Numbered from the stretch's first letter, positions 34,520 through 45,432 are shown. The stretch: 48,695 bases of DNA from Janthinobacterium sp. (GCA_025360045.1 JANYCY010000002.1:1-48695); one strand, 5' to 3'. The notes: generated by a model from the letters alone, not told the origin. Made by a program: numbers and translations.

Positions 34520-35572
34520 TCACTTCGATACTTCATCGGGGGTTTCAATCGGCGAGGCAAGTGCCTTTACTTCTCTTTCGAGTTGTTTAATCCGCTTGGC
34601 TAATTCATCCAAATGCCGCAAATGTGCCGCATTGTGCCGCCAATCGTCATGCGTTTGCATCGGGTAGGAGCCGGAATAAACCCCCGCTTCACGAATGGTT
34701 TTGCCAACTAAGGTACCGCCAAGCACAGTTACCCCATCGCAAATCTCCAAATGCCCTGAAATCATCGCCGCGCCACCAATTTGGCAGCGAGCGCCAATTT
34801 TTGTGGAGCCTGCAATTCCAACGCACGCCGCCATAGCGGTGTGTTCGCCAATTTGAACGTTATGGGCAACTTGAATTAAATTATCAATTCGAGCGCCATT
34901 GCCGATTACGGTATCGTTCAGCGCACCTCGGTCCACGGTCGTACAGGAGCCAATTTCCACATCATTACCAATCAAGACACGCCCAAGCTGAGGGATTTTT
35001 TCCCAATGATCCACCGCCCAAGCGTTGCCAAAGCCATCGCCAGCAATCACTGCATTGCTATGCAAAATAACACGATCACCCATAAAAGCGCCGCGATGCA
35101 CGCTGGTATTAGGGTGGATTAAGCAATCATCACCCATCTCAACGTCCACGCCAATATAGGCATTAGCCATAACGATGGTCCGCTCACCAATGATTACCCC
35201 CGCTTCGATCACTACACCAGGGCCAATTTGAGCGCTACTTGCCACCTTGGCCAATGGGTCGACAACCGCCCGAGCATGAATCCCCGCAACAGCAAGCGGT
35301 TGAGGGTGAAACAATTGAGCAACCTGTGCAAAATAAAGCTGCGGGTCGCGAGTGATGATATGCGGGCGATCTAAATAGCTACTTTCAGCCGCTCGAACAA
35401 TAAATGCCCCAGCAGCGCTGCTTTGCAACTGTGCACGTAAACGTGGGTTAGATAAAAATCCAATATCGCTAGCGCCCGCCCGCTCCAGAGCGGCCACACC
35501 CGTAATCGTGATGTCTTCTCCTTGGCGTTCACCACCAAGGCGTCCAACAAGTTTTGATAAGGTAAAAACCAT
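34520..35572 (-). CDS. lpxD: UDP-3-O-(3-hydroxyacyl)glucosamine N-acyltransferase
   Basis: Adds the second acyl chain to UDP-3-O-acylglucosamine. The 350-residue protein has an N-terminal nucleotide-binding domain (TLSKLVGRLGGERQGEDITITGVAALERAGASDIGFLSNP). A hexapeptide beta-helix with the catalytic His in NLIQVAHNVQIGEHTAMAACVGIAG follows. A C-terminal helix (LRHLDELAKRIKQLEREV) serves trimer and acyl-carrier contacts. It starts 4 bases after skp ends, and a 72-base gap separates it from fabZ. Confidence 0.96.
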   Translation of the reverse strand: MVFTLSKLVGRLGGERQGEDITITGVAALERAGASDIGFLSNPRLRAQLQSSAAGAFIVRAAESSYLDRPHIITRDPQLYFAQVAQLFHPQPLAVAGIHARAVVDPLAKVASSAQIGPGVVIEAGVIIGERTIVMANAYIGVDVEMGDDCLIHPNTSVHRGAFMGDRVILHSNAVIAGDGFGNAWAVDHWEKIPQLGRVLIGNDVEIGSCTTVDRGALNDTVIGNGARIDNLIQVAHNVQIGEHTAMAACVGIAGSTKIGARCQIGGAAMISGHLEICDGVTVLGGTLVGKTIREAGVYSGSYPMQTHDDWRHNAAHLRHLDELAKRIKQLEREVKALASPIETPDEVSK

Positions 35573-35576
35573 GCGT

Positions 35577-36071
35577 TTATTTGTCCGCTAAAAGCTTTAA
35601 TACTTTGTCTGTAATATCAATACGTGGATTGAACCATGATGCTTCTTGCAAGATTAGATCGTACTTTTCACTAATAGCTACCTGTGCAATCGCGCTATTT
35701 AAACGCTCCTGTAAGCCTGCCAGCTCTTCATTTCTACGCGTATTCATGTCTTCGCTTAGCTCTCGCTGCATGCGCTGATAATCTTGATTCATTTTAAGTA
35801 GTTCACGCCCTTTGAGGCGACGATCTGCTTCGGTAAATGAGCCCTTATCAAACAACTGCTGCAACGCCTTACCTTGAGTTTCTGTTTTTTGCACCTCAAG
35901 TCGACGGGCTTCGAATTCACGCTCTAGTTTTTTGCCGACTCTTAAGCCAGGAGACGATTCTCTTAAGATTCGGCCCACATCAATAAAACCAATTCGCACA
36001 TCAGCAGCAAAGGCGCTAGAAGCAAGAGCAAAGCACAGGGTTGCCCATAAAGTACGCGACCATTTCAACAT
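35577..36071 (-). CDS. skp: Periplasmic chaperone Skp/OmpH
   Basis: Trimeric chaperone that carries unfolded outer membrane proteins to BamA. The 164 residues have a signal peptide (LKWSRTLWATLCFALASSAFA, cut before ADVRIG), a beta core start VRIGFIDVGRILRESSPG and long charged helical tentacles (FEARRLEVQKTETQGKALQQ...). The C-terminal strand is YDLILQEASWFNPRIDITDKVLKLL. It is encoded 19 bases after bamA, the typical order. Confidence 0.93.
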   Translation of the reverse strand: MLKWSRTLWATLCFALASSAFAADVRIGFIDVGRILRESSPGLRVGKKLEREFEARRLEVQKTETQGKALQQLFDKGSFTEADRRLKGRELLKMNQDYQRMQRELSEDMNTRRNEELAGLQERLNSAIAQVAISEKYDLILQEASWFNPRIDITDKVLKLLADK

Positions 36072-36090
36072 GAATATTGCTCCTTAAAAA

Positions 36091-38379
36091 TCAGAATACT
36101 TGGCCTAACTGGAACTGAAGCCCACGCTCAATACGATCATTAGGCTGAGCATTAAATGGAGCAGCCCAGCTTAATTTGATCGGCCCAACAGGGGAAACCC
36201 ATGTAAAGGCAACACCCGTAGAGTAGCGTAACTCGCTAGCATCCGGTCTAGAACCCGCGCCCCATACCGCACCAGAGTCAGCAAATACACTTAAACGAGT
36301 TGAGCGATCATTTTTTAAACCTGGAATTGGGAAGAAGAATTCAAAGTTATTAACAATGCGCTTATCGCCCCCCATCCCATCGCCCTTGCTATCAATTGGC
36401 CCAATGGAGCCCGATCTAAAGCCGCGAATAGAGCCCACACCGCCGGCGTAGAAGTTTTTATAGAAGGGATAGTTACTACCGCCATAGGAATGGCCATATC
36501 CACCTTCCACATTCCACATCAGGCTCATTTCTTTGCCAAACGGAATAAAGTATTGGCTGCGGGTTGAGAGCTTGTAGTAATCAACATCAGAAAACGGTGC
36601 GGTTACTTCGCCATTCAGGCTTAGCAACCAGCCTGATGTTGGATAAGAGCCGCTATTACGCGTGTCTCTCCCCCAATTCACAGACACAGGGAATGTTTTA
36701 TTTCTAGCGCCTTGATTATTTACAAAATCCAGCACGTGTTGCGGTGCGGTGGCATCGGCTTGAATCGCTAAGCTTTCAAAACCCAAACCAAAGCCAACTC
36801 GATTAGTTTCAGTTAAAGGCAAGCTAAAGCTCGAATTAAAGCCATAAGAGGACGTGGTGTACTGCCCCAAATCAACTTTAGAAGGATCAGTATCGCGACG
36901 ATACAGATTCCAACCTACAGACACCCCATCAGGCGTGGCATAAGGATTGGTGACCCCTAGGGAATATACTTTATTAGATGAGCTTGAATTCACTTCAACC
37001 GCAAATTGCTTGCCGCTACCTAAGAAGTTATTTTGTGAAAGGGACAATACCAAGACCACGCCTTCACTTTGGCCGTAACCTGCGCCAATATTGAAGTTAC
37101 CTGATTTCTTTTCGGTTACCGTTACATTCATATCCACTTGATCAGCAGTATCTGGCACCAAGGGCGTATCAACAACAATTTCACCGAAGTAATCAAGCTG
37201 CTCTAAACGCTGCTTGGAGCGTTTAATCTTAGAGCCATCATAAGCCGTAGATTCTAATTGACGTAATTCACGGCGAATAACCACATCGCGCGTTTGCGAA
37301 TTGCCATTTACATTAATCCGTCTTACATAGGTTTTTTTACCTGGGTCCACATAAAACGTGAAAGCGACTTTATTATTTTTTTGATCAATTTCAGGCACCG
37401 CATTCACATTTGCAAATGCATAACCCTCATCACCCAAAGCATCCGTAATGGCCGCAGTGGATTTATTTAAACTTTCACGCGAAAAAACCTCGCCGGTATT
37501 AAGCGTAATTAATTTTTTTAGAATTGCAGGGTCAATGATGGTGTCACCCAATAGCTTGACATCGCTCACTTCAAATTGCTTCCCTTCCGCGATATTTAAA
37601 GTAAGGAAAATGCCTTCGCGATCTTCCGAAATAGCCACTTGAGTGGATTCAACGTTAAATTCGATATAACCGCGATCCATATACCAAGAGCGCAATTTTT
37701 CCATATCAGCAGAAAGCTTTTGTTTCGAATACTGATCCGCCTTGGTATACCAAGTCAGCCAACCACCTGTCGTTTGCGACAGCATATCGAGCAAATCATC
37801 TTCTGAAAAAGCTTTATTGCCGACAATATTGATTTGCTGAATACGGGCGACTTCCCCTTCAGAAATATCGAGCTGAACACCCACACGATTACGTTCTAAT
37901 TTGGTGACTTCTGTTTTAACCACGACAGAATAACGACCACGCGAATAATATTGTTGCTTAATTTCTTGCACGGCTGCATCTAAAACGCTTTGATCAAAAA
38001 TACGCCCTTCCGCAAAGCTTTGGCTTTTTAGTGCGCTTTTGATTTGATCTTTTTCCAGCATTTTGGAGCCATTGACATTAATCTGCGCAATGGTTGGGCG
38101 CTCATCAACGGTCACAATGAGTACATCACCGTTTGATTCAACCCGCACATCATTAAAAAAGCCTGTGGCAAATAAGGCTTTAATGGCTTCTTGTGCACGG
38201 CCATCGTCAAAGCGATCGCCCACTTTCACGGGTAGGTAGTTGAAAATAGTGCCCGCATCGGTGCGCTGCAGTCCTTCAACGCGAATATCGCGAATCACGA
38301 ATGGCTCAACCGCCCAACTAGGAAAGGCAATACCGGCAAGGGCTGCTGCTAACAACAAGTTTATCGATTTTAATTTCAT
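36091..38379 (-). CDS. bamA: Outer membrane protein assembly factor BamA
   Basis: Central outer membrane insertase of the BAM complex. The 762 residues begin with a signal peptide ending in AFPSWA before VEPFVIRDIRVEGLQR. Five POTRA repeats follow (about residues 23-420); one begins IAQINVNGSKMLEKDQI and another KKTYVRRINVNGNSQTRD. The C-terminal 16-strand barrel has the lid-loop motif GSIRGFRSGSIGP and a terminal beta-signal ending in Phe (GLQFQLGQVF). Start ATG 38379. A 146-base gap to rseP probably holds a promoter, though none was recognised. Confidence 0.97.
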   Translation of the reverse strand: MKLKSINLLLAAALAGIAFPSWAVEPFVIRDIRVEGLQRTDAGTIFNYLPVKVGDRFDDGRAQEAIKALFATGFFNDVRVESNGDVLIVTVDERPTIAQINVNGSKMLEKDQIKSALKSQSFAEGRIFDQSVLDAAVQEIKQQYYSRGRYSVVVKTEVTKLERNRVGVQLDISEGEVARIQQINIVGNKAFSEDDLLDMLSQTTGGWLTWYTKADQYSKQKLSADMEKLRSWYMDRGYIEFNVESTQVAISEDREGIFLTLNIAEGKQFEVSDVKLLGDTIIDPAILKKLITLNTGEVFSRESLNKSTAAITDALGDEGYAFANVNAVPEIDQKNNKVAFTFYVDPGKKTYVRRINVNGNSQTRDVVIRRELRQLESTAYDGSKIKRSKQRLEQLDYFGEIVVDTPLVPDTADQVDMNVTVTEKKSGNFNIGAGYGQSEGVVLVLSLSQNNFLGSGKQFAVEVNSSSSNKVYSLGVTNPYATPDGVSVGWNLYRRDTDPSKVDLGQYTTSSYGFNSSFSLPLTETNRVGFGLGFESLAIQADATAPQHVLDFVNNQGARNKTFPVSVNWGRDTRNSGSYPTSGWLLSLNGEVTAPFSDVDYYKLSTRSQYFIPFGKEMSLMWNVEGGYGHSYGGSNYPFYKNFYAGGVGSIRGFRSGSIGPIDSKGDGMGGDKRIVNNFEFFFPIPGLKNDRSTRLSVFADSGAVWGAGSRPDASELRYSTGVAFTWVSPVGPIKLSWAAPFNAQPNDRIERGLQFQLGQVF

Positions 38380-38525
38380 TATTCTGAAGAGTCACTAATG
38401 AGTTAGCAGGCCAATGTAAACACTGCCCACACTACGTTAAAAAACGGCCAAAAGCCCTTGCTTAGAATGACAAGCCTTGTTTCTACCTTGTGTTTAAATC
38501 GCTCATTACGTTTTTAATTCTACGA

Positions 38526-39875
38526 TTAACCAAGAAAAACTCGATAGATATCGTTGTAAAGAGCTAAGGACATCAAGCCCAGCAATAAAGCGATACCTAC
38601 ACGCTGACCAAACTCCTCTACCCGCAACGGCAAGCGCCGTCCCGTCAAAAATTCTATCGTATGATACATCAAATGCCCACCATCAAGCACGGGCAAGGGG
38701 AGTAGGTTTAAAACACCTAAACTTATACTAATAACACAGAGGTATTCAAGAAATGCAGTCAAGCCTAAACGTGCACTTTCTCCCGCATAATTTGCAATGG
38801 TAATTGGGCCGCTGACTTGCTTAATTGAAACCAATCCCGTGAGCATTTTCCAAAACATCACCAAGGTAAGGCGGCTACCTTGCCATGTCTTATTTACGGC
38901 ATATTGCAGGCCACTAAATACCCCAAATTGACGCTCAAATTGCTGTTGTTTCCACGCTGCCGCATCAGCAGCAGGCGCCAAACCTAACTTGCCTATTTTT
39001 TTGCCATTTTCTTCTAAAACATCAGGAATAACTGTTCGTTCAAGGACTTGTCCCTTTCGCTTCCAGCTTAATAACAAGGGTTGCCCTGCTGATTTTGCAA
39101 CTTTTTCTTGAACATCAGCCCAGCCATGCAAAAGCTGGCCATTAATCATGTAAAGCAAATCCCCCTCCATGACACCCGCTGCGGCGGCCGCACTTTTAGG
39201 CATAACCTGAGCAATACGCATACTGAGAGGAATGGGTGACATACCGAGGCGAGACAAGAGTTGCTGGTCAAGATCATCGCGCTTTAATTGACTCAAATCC
39301 AAAGAAATGGCTTTCTCTGAACCAGCAATAGATCGAAGCTGCAAGGGTACTGTTACCGCGCTTCCCCCTTGCTCAAGTAGCGCAAATTGCAGTTCTTCCC
39401 AGCTAGAAATAGCATTCCCAGATAAAGAAACAACTTCATCCCCCGGTCTAATTCCTGATTTTTCTGCTGCAGAGTTAGGGCTTACAAAAGCAACAACCGG
39501 CCTAAGGATCTCTACGCCAGATAGCGACAAGCCCCAATAAAGTGCAATAGCGAGCAAAAAATTAGCCACTGGCCCTGCGGCAACGATCGCCATTTTGGCC
39601 AAAGGCGCTTGACGATTAAATGCCCTTGGCAAATCGGCCGCAGCGATAGGTTCGTCCTCACGCTCATCCAACATGCGAACATACCCACCCAATGGAATAG
39701 CGCCAATCTTCCAGAGTGTTTCACCGCGCTGCCATTGCCATAGCGTTCGGCCAAAGCCAATAGAGAAAACCAATACTTTAACTCCGCAGCTTTTTGCTAC
39801 GCGGTAATGCCCATATTCATGAATGGAAACCAACAAACCAATCGCAACGATAAACGCCAGAATGGAAATCAGCAT
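38526..39875 (-). CDS. rseP: RIP metalloprotease RseP
   Basis: Site-2 intramembrane zinc protease that cleaves anti-sigma factor RseA after envelope stress and clears signal-peptide remnants. The 449 residues carry the active-site [18 protein letters not shown] (HExxH) in the first membrane helix. Two PDZ domains follow ([24 protein letters not shown] and [23 protein letters not shown]). The third-helix [14 protein letters not shown] supplies the third zinc ligand. ATG 39875 fits the family start; an extension to 39974 adds a Cys-rich segment that overlaps dxr. Its first 7 bases overlap the dxr stop. It sits beside bamA, so both sides of envelope stress are linked. Confidence 0.96.
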   Translation of the reverse strand: MLISILAFIVAIGLLVSIHEYGHYRVAKSCGVKVLVFSIGFGRTLWQWQRGETLWKIGAIPLGGYVRMLDEREDEPIAAADLPRAFNRQAPLAKMAIVAAGPVANFLLAIALYWGLSLSGVEILRPVVAFVSPNSAAEKSGIRPGDEVVSLSGNAISSWEELQFALLEQGGSAVTVPLQLRSIAGSEKAISLDLSQLKRDDLDQQLLSRLGMSPIPLSMRIAQVMPKSAAAAAGVMEGDLLYMINGQLLHGWADVQEKVAKSAGQPLLLSWKRKGQVLERTVIPDVLEENGKKIGKLGLAPAADAAAWKQQQFERQFGVFSGLQYAVNKTWQGSRLTLVMFWKMLTGLVSIKQVSGPITIANYAGESARLGLTAFLEYLCVISISLGVLNLLPLPVLDGGHLMYHTIEFLTGRRLPLRVEEFGQRVGIALLLGLMSLALYNDIYRVFLG

Positions 39876-41089
39876 GCAGGATGTCTCTGCAGCCAAGCAA
39901 GGGCAGCAATACGCGCAGACTGATCGGCATCCAGCAAGGCGGAGAGTGATTCTGCTGTCGAGCGATGAGCGCATTCATTGAGCACAGACTCGATAAGTAC
40001 GGGGATATCCGTAAAGCGTAAGGCTTTATTTAAAAAGCCTGCTACGGCCACTTCATTGGCCGCGTTTAAAATAGCAGGTGCAGCACTTCCGGCAGCCAAG
40101 GCATCGAATGCCAATTGCAAACAAGGAAACCGCTTTAAATCTGGCTCTTCAAAATCCAAACGACCCACACTAAAAAAATCCAAAGATTTTACGCCCGCAT
40201 CCACGCGCTCAGGGTAGGCCATGCCATAGGCAATTGGTGTGCGCATATCTGGATTGCCCAGCTGCGCCAAGACGGATCCATCCATATACTCAACCATCGA
40301 GTGCACCACGCTTTGTGGGTGAACAATCACCGAGATGTCTTCTTTTTCAGGTGCATTAAACAACCAGCGTGCCTCAATCACCTCCAGTCCTTTATTCATC
40401 AAGGAGGCAGAATCCACTGATATTTTACGACCCATCGACCAGTTCGGATGCTTACAGGCTTGCTCTGGCGACACAAACTGTAATTCTTCCTTCGCCATTA
40501 AGCGAAATGGCCCGCCCGATGCAGTCAGCAAAATGCGTTTTATTCCCGCACCTTGCAAATTACCTGCGTAAGGATTTTCACGGTAAAGAGGCGGTAAAGC
40601 CTGAAAAATAGCGTTGTGCTCACTATCAATCGGCAATAATTCTGCACCCGATTCACGCACCGCGTCCATGAACAAAGCCCCAGCTAAGACGAGAGTTTCT
40701 TTGTTTGCCAGCAAAACACGCTTACCTGCACGCGCCGCATCCAGTGTCGGGCGCATTCCCGCCGCCCCCACAATGGCGGCCATCACGGCATCGACTTCGG
40801 GAGCGGTTGAAACATCGCTCAGCGCCGACTCACCCCATAATACTTCCGTACCTGAGCCACGCTCTTTTAACAACAGGTCTAATTTTTGAGCAGAAACACC
40901 GTCCAAAACCACCGCAAAGCGCGGCTTAAATTGCGCACATTGCTGAGCCAGCTTTTCAAGCTGACTCGCCCCTGTAAGGGCAAATACTGAATAGCGATCA
41001 GGATGACGAGCAATGACATCGAGCGTGCTGACGCCAATACTGCCCGTTGAGCCAAGAATGGTGATTTTTTGCAGGGAGACTGAGGACAT
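39869..41089 (-). CDS. dxr: 1-deoxy-D-xylulose 5-phosphate reductoisomerase
   Basis: Second step of the MEP isoprenoid pathway, making 2-C-methyl-D-erythritol 4-phosphate with NADPH. The 406 residues have [23 protein letters not shown] (NADPH site), [25 protein letters not shown] (metal-binding Asp and Glu) and [21 protein letters not shown]. Its product feeds UppS (42135-42893). It ends in a 7-base overlap with rseP. Upstream to cdsA lies a 224-base gap with a strong inverted repeat. Confidence 0.97.
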   Translation of the reverse strand: MSSVSLQKITILGSTGSIGVSTLDVIARHPDRYSVFALTGASQLEKLAQQCAQFKPRFAVVLDGVSAQKLDLLLKERGSGTEVLWGESALSDVSTAPEVDAVMAAIVGAAGMRPTLDAARAGKRVLLANKETLVLAGALFMDAVRESGAELLPIDSEHNAIFQALPPLYRENPYAGNLQGAGIKRILLTASGGPFRLMAKEELQFVSPEQACKHPNWSMGRKISVDSASLMNKGLEVIEARWLFNAPEKEDISVIVHPQSVVHSMVEYMDGSVLAQLGNPDMRTPIAYGMAYPERVDAGVKSLDFFSVGRLDFEEPDLKRFPCLQLAFDALAAGSAAPAILNAANEVAVAGFLNKALRFTDIPVLIESVLNECAHRSTAESLSALLDADQSARIAALAWLQRHPAC

Positions 41090-41165
41090 GATGATATGGC
41101 CTTACGCTTTAATCTATGCGCTGAAAGCACAATAGAATAGTTGCTCGAATAAGCTTTGCAGATTA

Positions 41166-41215
41166 AGGCGCTGAATTGATTCATACTAATGAATATATTA
41201 ATCAATTCAGCGCCT
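41166..41215. repeat. Perfect 16-bp inverted repeat between cdsA and dxr
   Basis: AGGCGCTGAATTGATT (41166-41181) and its exact reverse complement AATCAATTCAGCGCCT (41200-41215) flank an 18-base AT-rich centre. Inside, ATTCAT/ATGAAT (41179-41184/41189-41194) could form an alternative hairpin. It is not followed by a T-run in either direction, so a simple terminator is unlikely. No other copy was noticed in the window. Confidence 0.8.
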
Positions 41216-41313
41216 AACTATAAAAACACACAATGCTTGTATATTATGCAAGGTGCAGAGCAAGTCGTTCTATCACGATCATTCAATGCTCAATAAATAA
41301 ATACGTTTTGAAT

Positions 41314-42141
41314 TTAGAATAATAAGAAAGCAAGATAGATCGCTGCCGCTACGGGCAAGATGGCTAATAAGCTATCTATTCGATCCAGTACGCCGCCGTG
41401 ACCGGGCAATAAATGACTACTATCTTTGATACCTGCTTGGCGCTTAAAGAGGGATTCTAATAAATCCCCCATGACACTCACCGCCGTTAATAAGATAGCA
41501 ATCACCAACCAATACGGCAAAGGTAGTAATTCACCATGAGTAAACAGTGGCTTAGGCAATAAATAAACATACGCAAGAACGCCCAATGTGCCGCCCACTA
41601 CCCCCTCCCAGCTTTTTCCTGGGCTAATTTGCGGTGCAAGTTTGTGCTTACCAAAGGCTTTGCCAGAGAAATAAGCCGCTGAATCAGCAACCCAAGCAAT
41701 CGCCAATACCGACAGCAAAGCCCAAGGGCCAGCTGTACGCAATACAATCAGCGCCAAACCTGCAGGTAATATTAACGCCCAGCCCAAAAGTACATTCAAA
41801 TTACCCGCAGCGGCTAATGGCCATTTTTTGAGCAACCATAAAGGATTAAGCAATACCCAAAATAGACTTGCGCCTAGCATTAGGCCCAACAATAAAGAAG
41901 GACGGTAAATAAGTTGGCTAAGTAGAGCAAACAATAAGGCGGTCAGCAGCGGATAGACTTTAGCAAGTAGGCCTTGCATTCCTGATAGGCGCTGCCATTC
42001 CCAAGCTGCAGCCACCATAATGAGGCCACAAAACGCAATCCACGCGAAATAGCCCACTTGACCCGCGTTAGGCAATATAAAAATGGCGGCGAGCACGATG
42101 GGCAGCAGTAGCAGTGCGGTAATAATTCTTTGTTTTAGCAT
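41314..42141 (-). CDS. cdsA: Phosphatidate cytidylyltransferase
   Basis: Makes CDP-diacylglycerol from phosphatidate and CTP at the inner membrane. The 275-residue polytopic protein has about eight hydrophobic helices and the family signature SLFKRQAGIKDSSHLLPGHGGVLDRIDSLL near its C-terminus, together with AWVADSAAYFSGKAFGKHKLAPQISPGKSWEG. It is translated from an ATG that overlaps the last 7 bases of uppS. Its product feeds PgsA (17403-17972). Confidence 0.96.
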   Translation of the reverse strand: MLKQRIITALLLLPIVLAAIFILPNAGQVGYFAWIAFCGLIMVAAAWEWQRLSGMQGLLAKVYPLLTALLFALLSQLIYRPSLLLGLMLGASLFWVLLNPLWLLKKWPLAAAGNLNVLLGWALILPAGLALIVLRTAGPWALLSVLAIAWVADSAAYFSGKAFGKHKLAPQISPGKSWEGVVGGTLGVLAYVYLLPKPLFTHGELLPLPYWLVIAILLTAVSVMGDLLESLFKRQAGIKDSSHLLPGHGGVLDRIDSLLAILPVAAAIYLAFLLF

Positions 42142-42893
42142 GGGGATTGGAGTTGTTCGCTAATACGGCCAAAACGACGCTCTCGTCCGTGATACCAATC
42201 AATCGCGGTTTCGAGTGCTGCTCGATCAAAATCAGGCCAAAGCATATCGCTAAAATAAAGCTCGGTATAAGCCAACTGCCATAAGAGGAAATTACTAATT
42301 CGCTGTTCCCCACCGGTGCGAATAAATAAATCAGGCTCAGGCGCGTAAGCCATCGCCAGATAAGGCGATAAATCATCTTCCGTGAATGTAGTGCTTAATT
42401 CAGGATGATCACTCAACAACAGGCGAGTGGCATTAATCACATCCCAGCGACCACCGTAATCTGCGGCAATAGAAAGCGTTAAGCCGGTATTTGCAGCCGT
42501 TTTTTCTTCGGCAGCATCAATCAATGTCACTAATTCGGGGCCAAATTGCTCACGATTCCCCACAATTTTCAAACGAATATTCTTTTCGTGCATGCGGTTG
42601 ATTTCACCACTGAGCACTTTAAGGAAAAGCCCCATTAAAAAAGAGACCTCATCCTGAGGGCGACGCCAATTTTCATTACTAAATGCAAATACAGTTAAAT
42701 AGCCGACACCCAAGGCGTCGCAAGCACGTACCGTCTCACGCAATGCTTCTACACCACGCTTATGGCCAAAAATACGGGGCATCATGCGCTTTTTGGCCCA
42801 GCGCCCATTGCCATCCATAATTACGGCGATATGACGAGGAACAGCCGCAATATCCTGCGGTATTTCTTTAGTTGAGCTACTGAATATGGCCAC
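42135..42893 (-). CDS. uppS: Undecaprenyl diphosphate synthase
   Basis: Cis-prenyltransferase that makes the C55 lipid carrier for peptidoglycan and LPS O-antigen. The 252 residues have HIAVIMDGNGRWAKKR (catalytic Asp), GHKRGVEALRE, YLTVFAFSNENWRRP and DLFIRTGGEQRISNFLLWQLAYTELYF. GTG 42893 is chosen because AAGGGG lies 6 bases upstream and the length then equals E. coli UppS; an ATG at 42935 would add a hydrophobic 14-residue extension with no ribosome binding site. It begins 56 bases after frr. Confidence 0.95.
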   Translation of the reverse strand: MAIFSSSTKEIPQDIAAVPRHIAVIMDGNGRWAKKRMMPRIFGHKRGVEALRETVRACDALGVGYLTVFAFSNENWRRPQDEVSFLMGLFLKVLSGEINRMHEKNIRLKIVGNREQFGPELVTLIDAAEEKTAANTGLTLSIAADYGGRWDVINATRLLLSDHPELSTTFTEDDLSPYLAMAYAPEPDLFIRTGGEQRISNFLLWQLAYTELYFSDMLWPDFDRAALETAIDWYHGRERRFGRISEQLQSPC

Positions 42894-42949
42894 ACCAAAC
42901 CCCTTGCATTTATTGGCCAATGAAATCATATCCACTGGCCAATAAATGA

Positions 42950-43507
42950 TTACATTGTCATTAATTCTTTTTCTTTTTCTGCTAACAACTTCTCTATTTC
43001 AATGACATATTTATCTGTTAACTTTTGAACTTCATCCGTACCACGGCGCTCATCGTCTTCAGAAATATCTTTGTCTTTGACTAAACGCTTTAATTGCTCA
43101 TTTGCGTCACGGCGAATATTGCGCACCGCAACCTTAGCATCATCCGCTTCGTTGCGAACAATCTTGGTTAAATCTTTACGGCGCTCTTCTGTCAACGCAG
43201 GCATTGGCACACGAATAACATCACCATTGGTGGATGGATTCAAACCCAAATCACCATCGCGAATCGCTTTTTCAATCTTGGAAATCATCGTCTTTTCCCA
43301 AGCTTGCACACCAATTGTGCGTGAATCAATCAAAGTAACATTAGCCACTTGATTAATTGCAGTAGGCGCACCGTAGTAATCTACATTGATATGATCTAAC
43401 AAACCAACGTGCGCACGACCGGTACGAACCTTTGCCAAATTAACGCGCAAAGCCTCAACTGATTTCTGCATTTTTGTATCGGTATTGCTTTTAATATCTG
43501 CAATCAT
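42950..43507 (-). CDS. frr: Ribosome recycling factor
   Basis: Splits post-termination ribosomes together with EF-G. The 185-residue tRNA-like protein shows the family sequence [44 protein letters not shown] and the C-terminal [21 protein letters not shown]. The start lies 105 bases after pyrH, and ATG 43507 has AAGGGAATACATT upstream. The order pyrH-frr-uppS is universal in proteobacteria. Confidence 0.97.
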   Translation of the reverse strand: MIADIKSNTDTKMQKSVEALRVNLAKVRTGRAHVGLLDHINVDYYGAPTAINQVANVTLIDSRTIGVQAWEKTMISKIEKAIRDGDLGLNPSTNGDVIRVPMPALTEERRKDLTKIVRNEADDAKVAVRNIRRDANEQLKRLVKDKDISEDDERRGTDEVQKLTDKYVIEIEKLLAEKEKELMTM

Positions 43508-43612
43508 AATGTATTCCCTTATTTACTCATCGACTAATAAGTAATTATTCATTTGCACTATGCCATATTAAGCGCACAAAGCGTCGCTTAAACCTAGCCT
43601 ACCTACGAGGGC

Positions 43613-44332
43613 TTAGCAGTGTACCAGCGTACCTTCATCTTCCCCAAGAACTACGCGCTTTAATGCGCCTGCTTTGAAGATACTAAAGACGCTTAAATTC
43701 ATATTTTGATCGCGACAAAGCGCGAATGCAGTGGCATCCATCACTTTTAGATTGCGGCCAATGGCCTCATCAAAAGTCAGAGTTTGATAACGTACGGCAT
43801 CTGGATTTTTCTTAGGATCGTCAGTGTAAACACCATCAACCTTGGTTGCTTTAAGAACAATATCAGCCCCCATTTCCATACCGCGCAAGGCTGCAGCAGT
43901 ATCAGTAGTGAAGAAGGGATTGCCTGTTCCTGCGCCAAAAATAACCACTTTATTTTCTTCGAGGTAGCGAATCGCTTTGCCGCGCACATAAGGCTCAGCC
44001 ACTTGCTGGATGGTCAGTGCAGATTGAACGCGGCTCACAATACCAGCACGCTTCATTGCGTCTTGCAAAGCCAAGGCATTCATTACTGTTGCTAGCATAC
44101 CCATATAATCAGCGGTAGCCCTATCCATCCCTGCAGCAGCGGGTGCTACACCGCGAAAAATATTACCCCCGCCAATCACAACGCCAACCTGAACACCTAG
44201 ATCTAATACGGCTTTGATTTCACCAACAATACGATCAATGGTAACGCGATTAATACCGTAGCTATCCTCACCCATGAGGGCTTCACCGGAGAGTTTCAGC
44301 AAAATGCGTTTATATTTGGGTGCTTGGCTCAT
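43613..44332 (-). CDS. pyrH: Uridylate kinase
   Basis: Phosphorylates UMP to UDP as a hexamer regulated by GTP and UTP. The 239 residues have the amino-acid-kinase fold with [21 protein letters not shown] at the N-terminus, [31 protein letters not shown] and [19 protein letters not shown]. The start ATG 44332 has AAGGA 9 bases upstream. It lies between tsf and frr in the canonical order. Confidence 0.97.
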   Translation of the reverse strand: MSQAPKYKRILLKLSGEALMGEDSYGINRVTIDRIVGEIKAVLDLGVQVGVVIGGGNIFRGVAPAAAGMDRATADYMGMLATVMNALALQDAMKRAGIVSRVQSALTIQQVAEPYVRGKAIRYLEENKVVIFGAGTGNPFFTTDTAAALRGMEMGADIVLKATKVDGVYTDDPKKNPDAVRYQTLTFDEAIGRNLKVMDATAFALCRDQNMNLSVFSIFKAGALKRVVLGEDEGTLVHC

Positions 44333-44370
44333 TTGAAGATTCCTTATCCATGGAGGGCGAATTGTGGAAA

Positions 44371-44392
44371 CGCCGCACGTTACCGTGCGGCG
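44371..44392 (-). terminator. GC-rich hairpin after tsf, possible partial terminator
   Basis: A perfect 9-bp stem CGCCGCACG / CGTGCGGCG (44371-44379/44384-44392) with a 4-base loop. The minus-strand tail is only TTTCC, so it may act as a weak terminator or transcript stabiliser between tsf and pyrH. Confidence 0.5.
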
Positions 44393-44460
44393 CGTAAAAC
44401 AACTTATTTGCTATTAATCGGGCTTAAATACGACGAGCGCTCAAGCCCAACAAACAACAC

Positions 44461-45336
44461 TTAGATCTTTGCAGCAGCAGCTACTTCAGCAGCGTAATCA
44501 ACCACTACTTTTTCAATACCTTCACCAACAACAAACAGATTAAATGCATTCACTGTTGCTGAGTTGTTTTTCAACAACTGCTCGATGGTTACTTTGTCAT
44601 CCATTACAAATGATTGGCTCAGCAAAACAACATCTTTCAGGTACTTTTGTACAGTACCTTCAACGATTTTTTCCAGCATTGCTTCTGGCTTGCCCGCTTC
44701 TTTAGCACGCTCAGTCGCAACACGGCGTTCAGTTTCGATCAATTCAGCAGGCACACCGCTGGCATCGAGGGACTTAGGCTTGGTCGCCGCAATATGCATC
44801 GCAATTTGCTTAGCCAATTGCTCGTCACCGCCTACGATATCCAGCAGCACGCCAATTTTGTTGCCGTGCAGATAAGCTGCAATTTGGCCGGCTGTTTCAA
44901 AGCGTGCGAAACGACGCAATGTCACGTTTTCGCCCAGCTTAGCTACAGCATCTTTACGGATTTCTTCAACTGTTTTGCCGTTCACTACAACTTGTGCCAG
45001 TGCTTCAACATCAGCAGGATTTGCATCCGCAACCGCTTGTGCTGCCAGCTTAGCAAAAGCAATAAAGCCTTCATCTTTAGCTAAGAAGTCTGTTTCACAG
45101 TTTACTTCAAGTACCGCGCCAATTTTTTTATCATCAGAGATAAATGAAGCGATAATCCCTTCAGCAGCAGTACGGCCAGCCAGCTTGGATGCCTTGTTGC
45201 CGGATTTGATTCGCATTACTTCTTCAGCTTTTTTGATATCGCCATCGGCTTCAACCAAAGCTTTTTTACATTCCATCATGCCAAGGCCAGTCAGCTCGCG
45301 CAGCTGGGCAACCATTTTCGCGGTAATTTCCGCCAT
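44461..45336 (-). CDS. tsf: Translation elongation factor Ts
   Basis: Guanine nucleotide exchange factor for EF-Tu. The 291 residues have the N-terminal domain [40 protein letters not shown], the core interaction motif [18 protein letters not shown] (TDFVAK type) and the coiled-coil and dimerisation region. It follows rpsB after 142 bases, with a strong terminator between them. Codon use is highly optimised. Confidence 0.97.
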   Translation of the reverse strand: MAEITAKMVAQLRELTGLGMMECKKALVEADGDIKKAEEVMRIKSGNKASKLAGRTAAEGIIASFISDDKKIGAVLEVNCETDFLAKDEGFIAFAKLAAQAVADANPADVEALAQVVVNGKTVEEIRKDAVAKLGENVTLRRFARFETAGQIAAYLHGNKIGVLLDIVGGDEQLAKQIAMHIAATKPKSLDASGVPAELIETERRVATERAKEAGKPEAMLEKIVEGTVQKYLKDVVLLSQSFVMDDKVTIEQLLKNNSATVNAFNLFVVGEGIEKVVVDYAAEVAAAAKI

Positions 45337-45432
45337 GATTATTTCTCCTGAAACTGGGTAAGGAGTAGAGCATCGATTGGCTGGGTGCTACTCACACCAG
45401 ACAAAATGCAGAGCTACTTATCTGTTATTTAC

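Noticed and set aside
39876-39974. Cys-rich N-terminal extension of rseP
   Set aside because: It lies within the dxr coding region in another frame and lacks similarity; family homology starts at ATG 39875.
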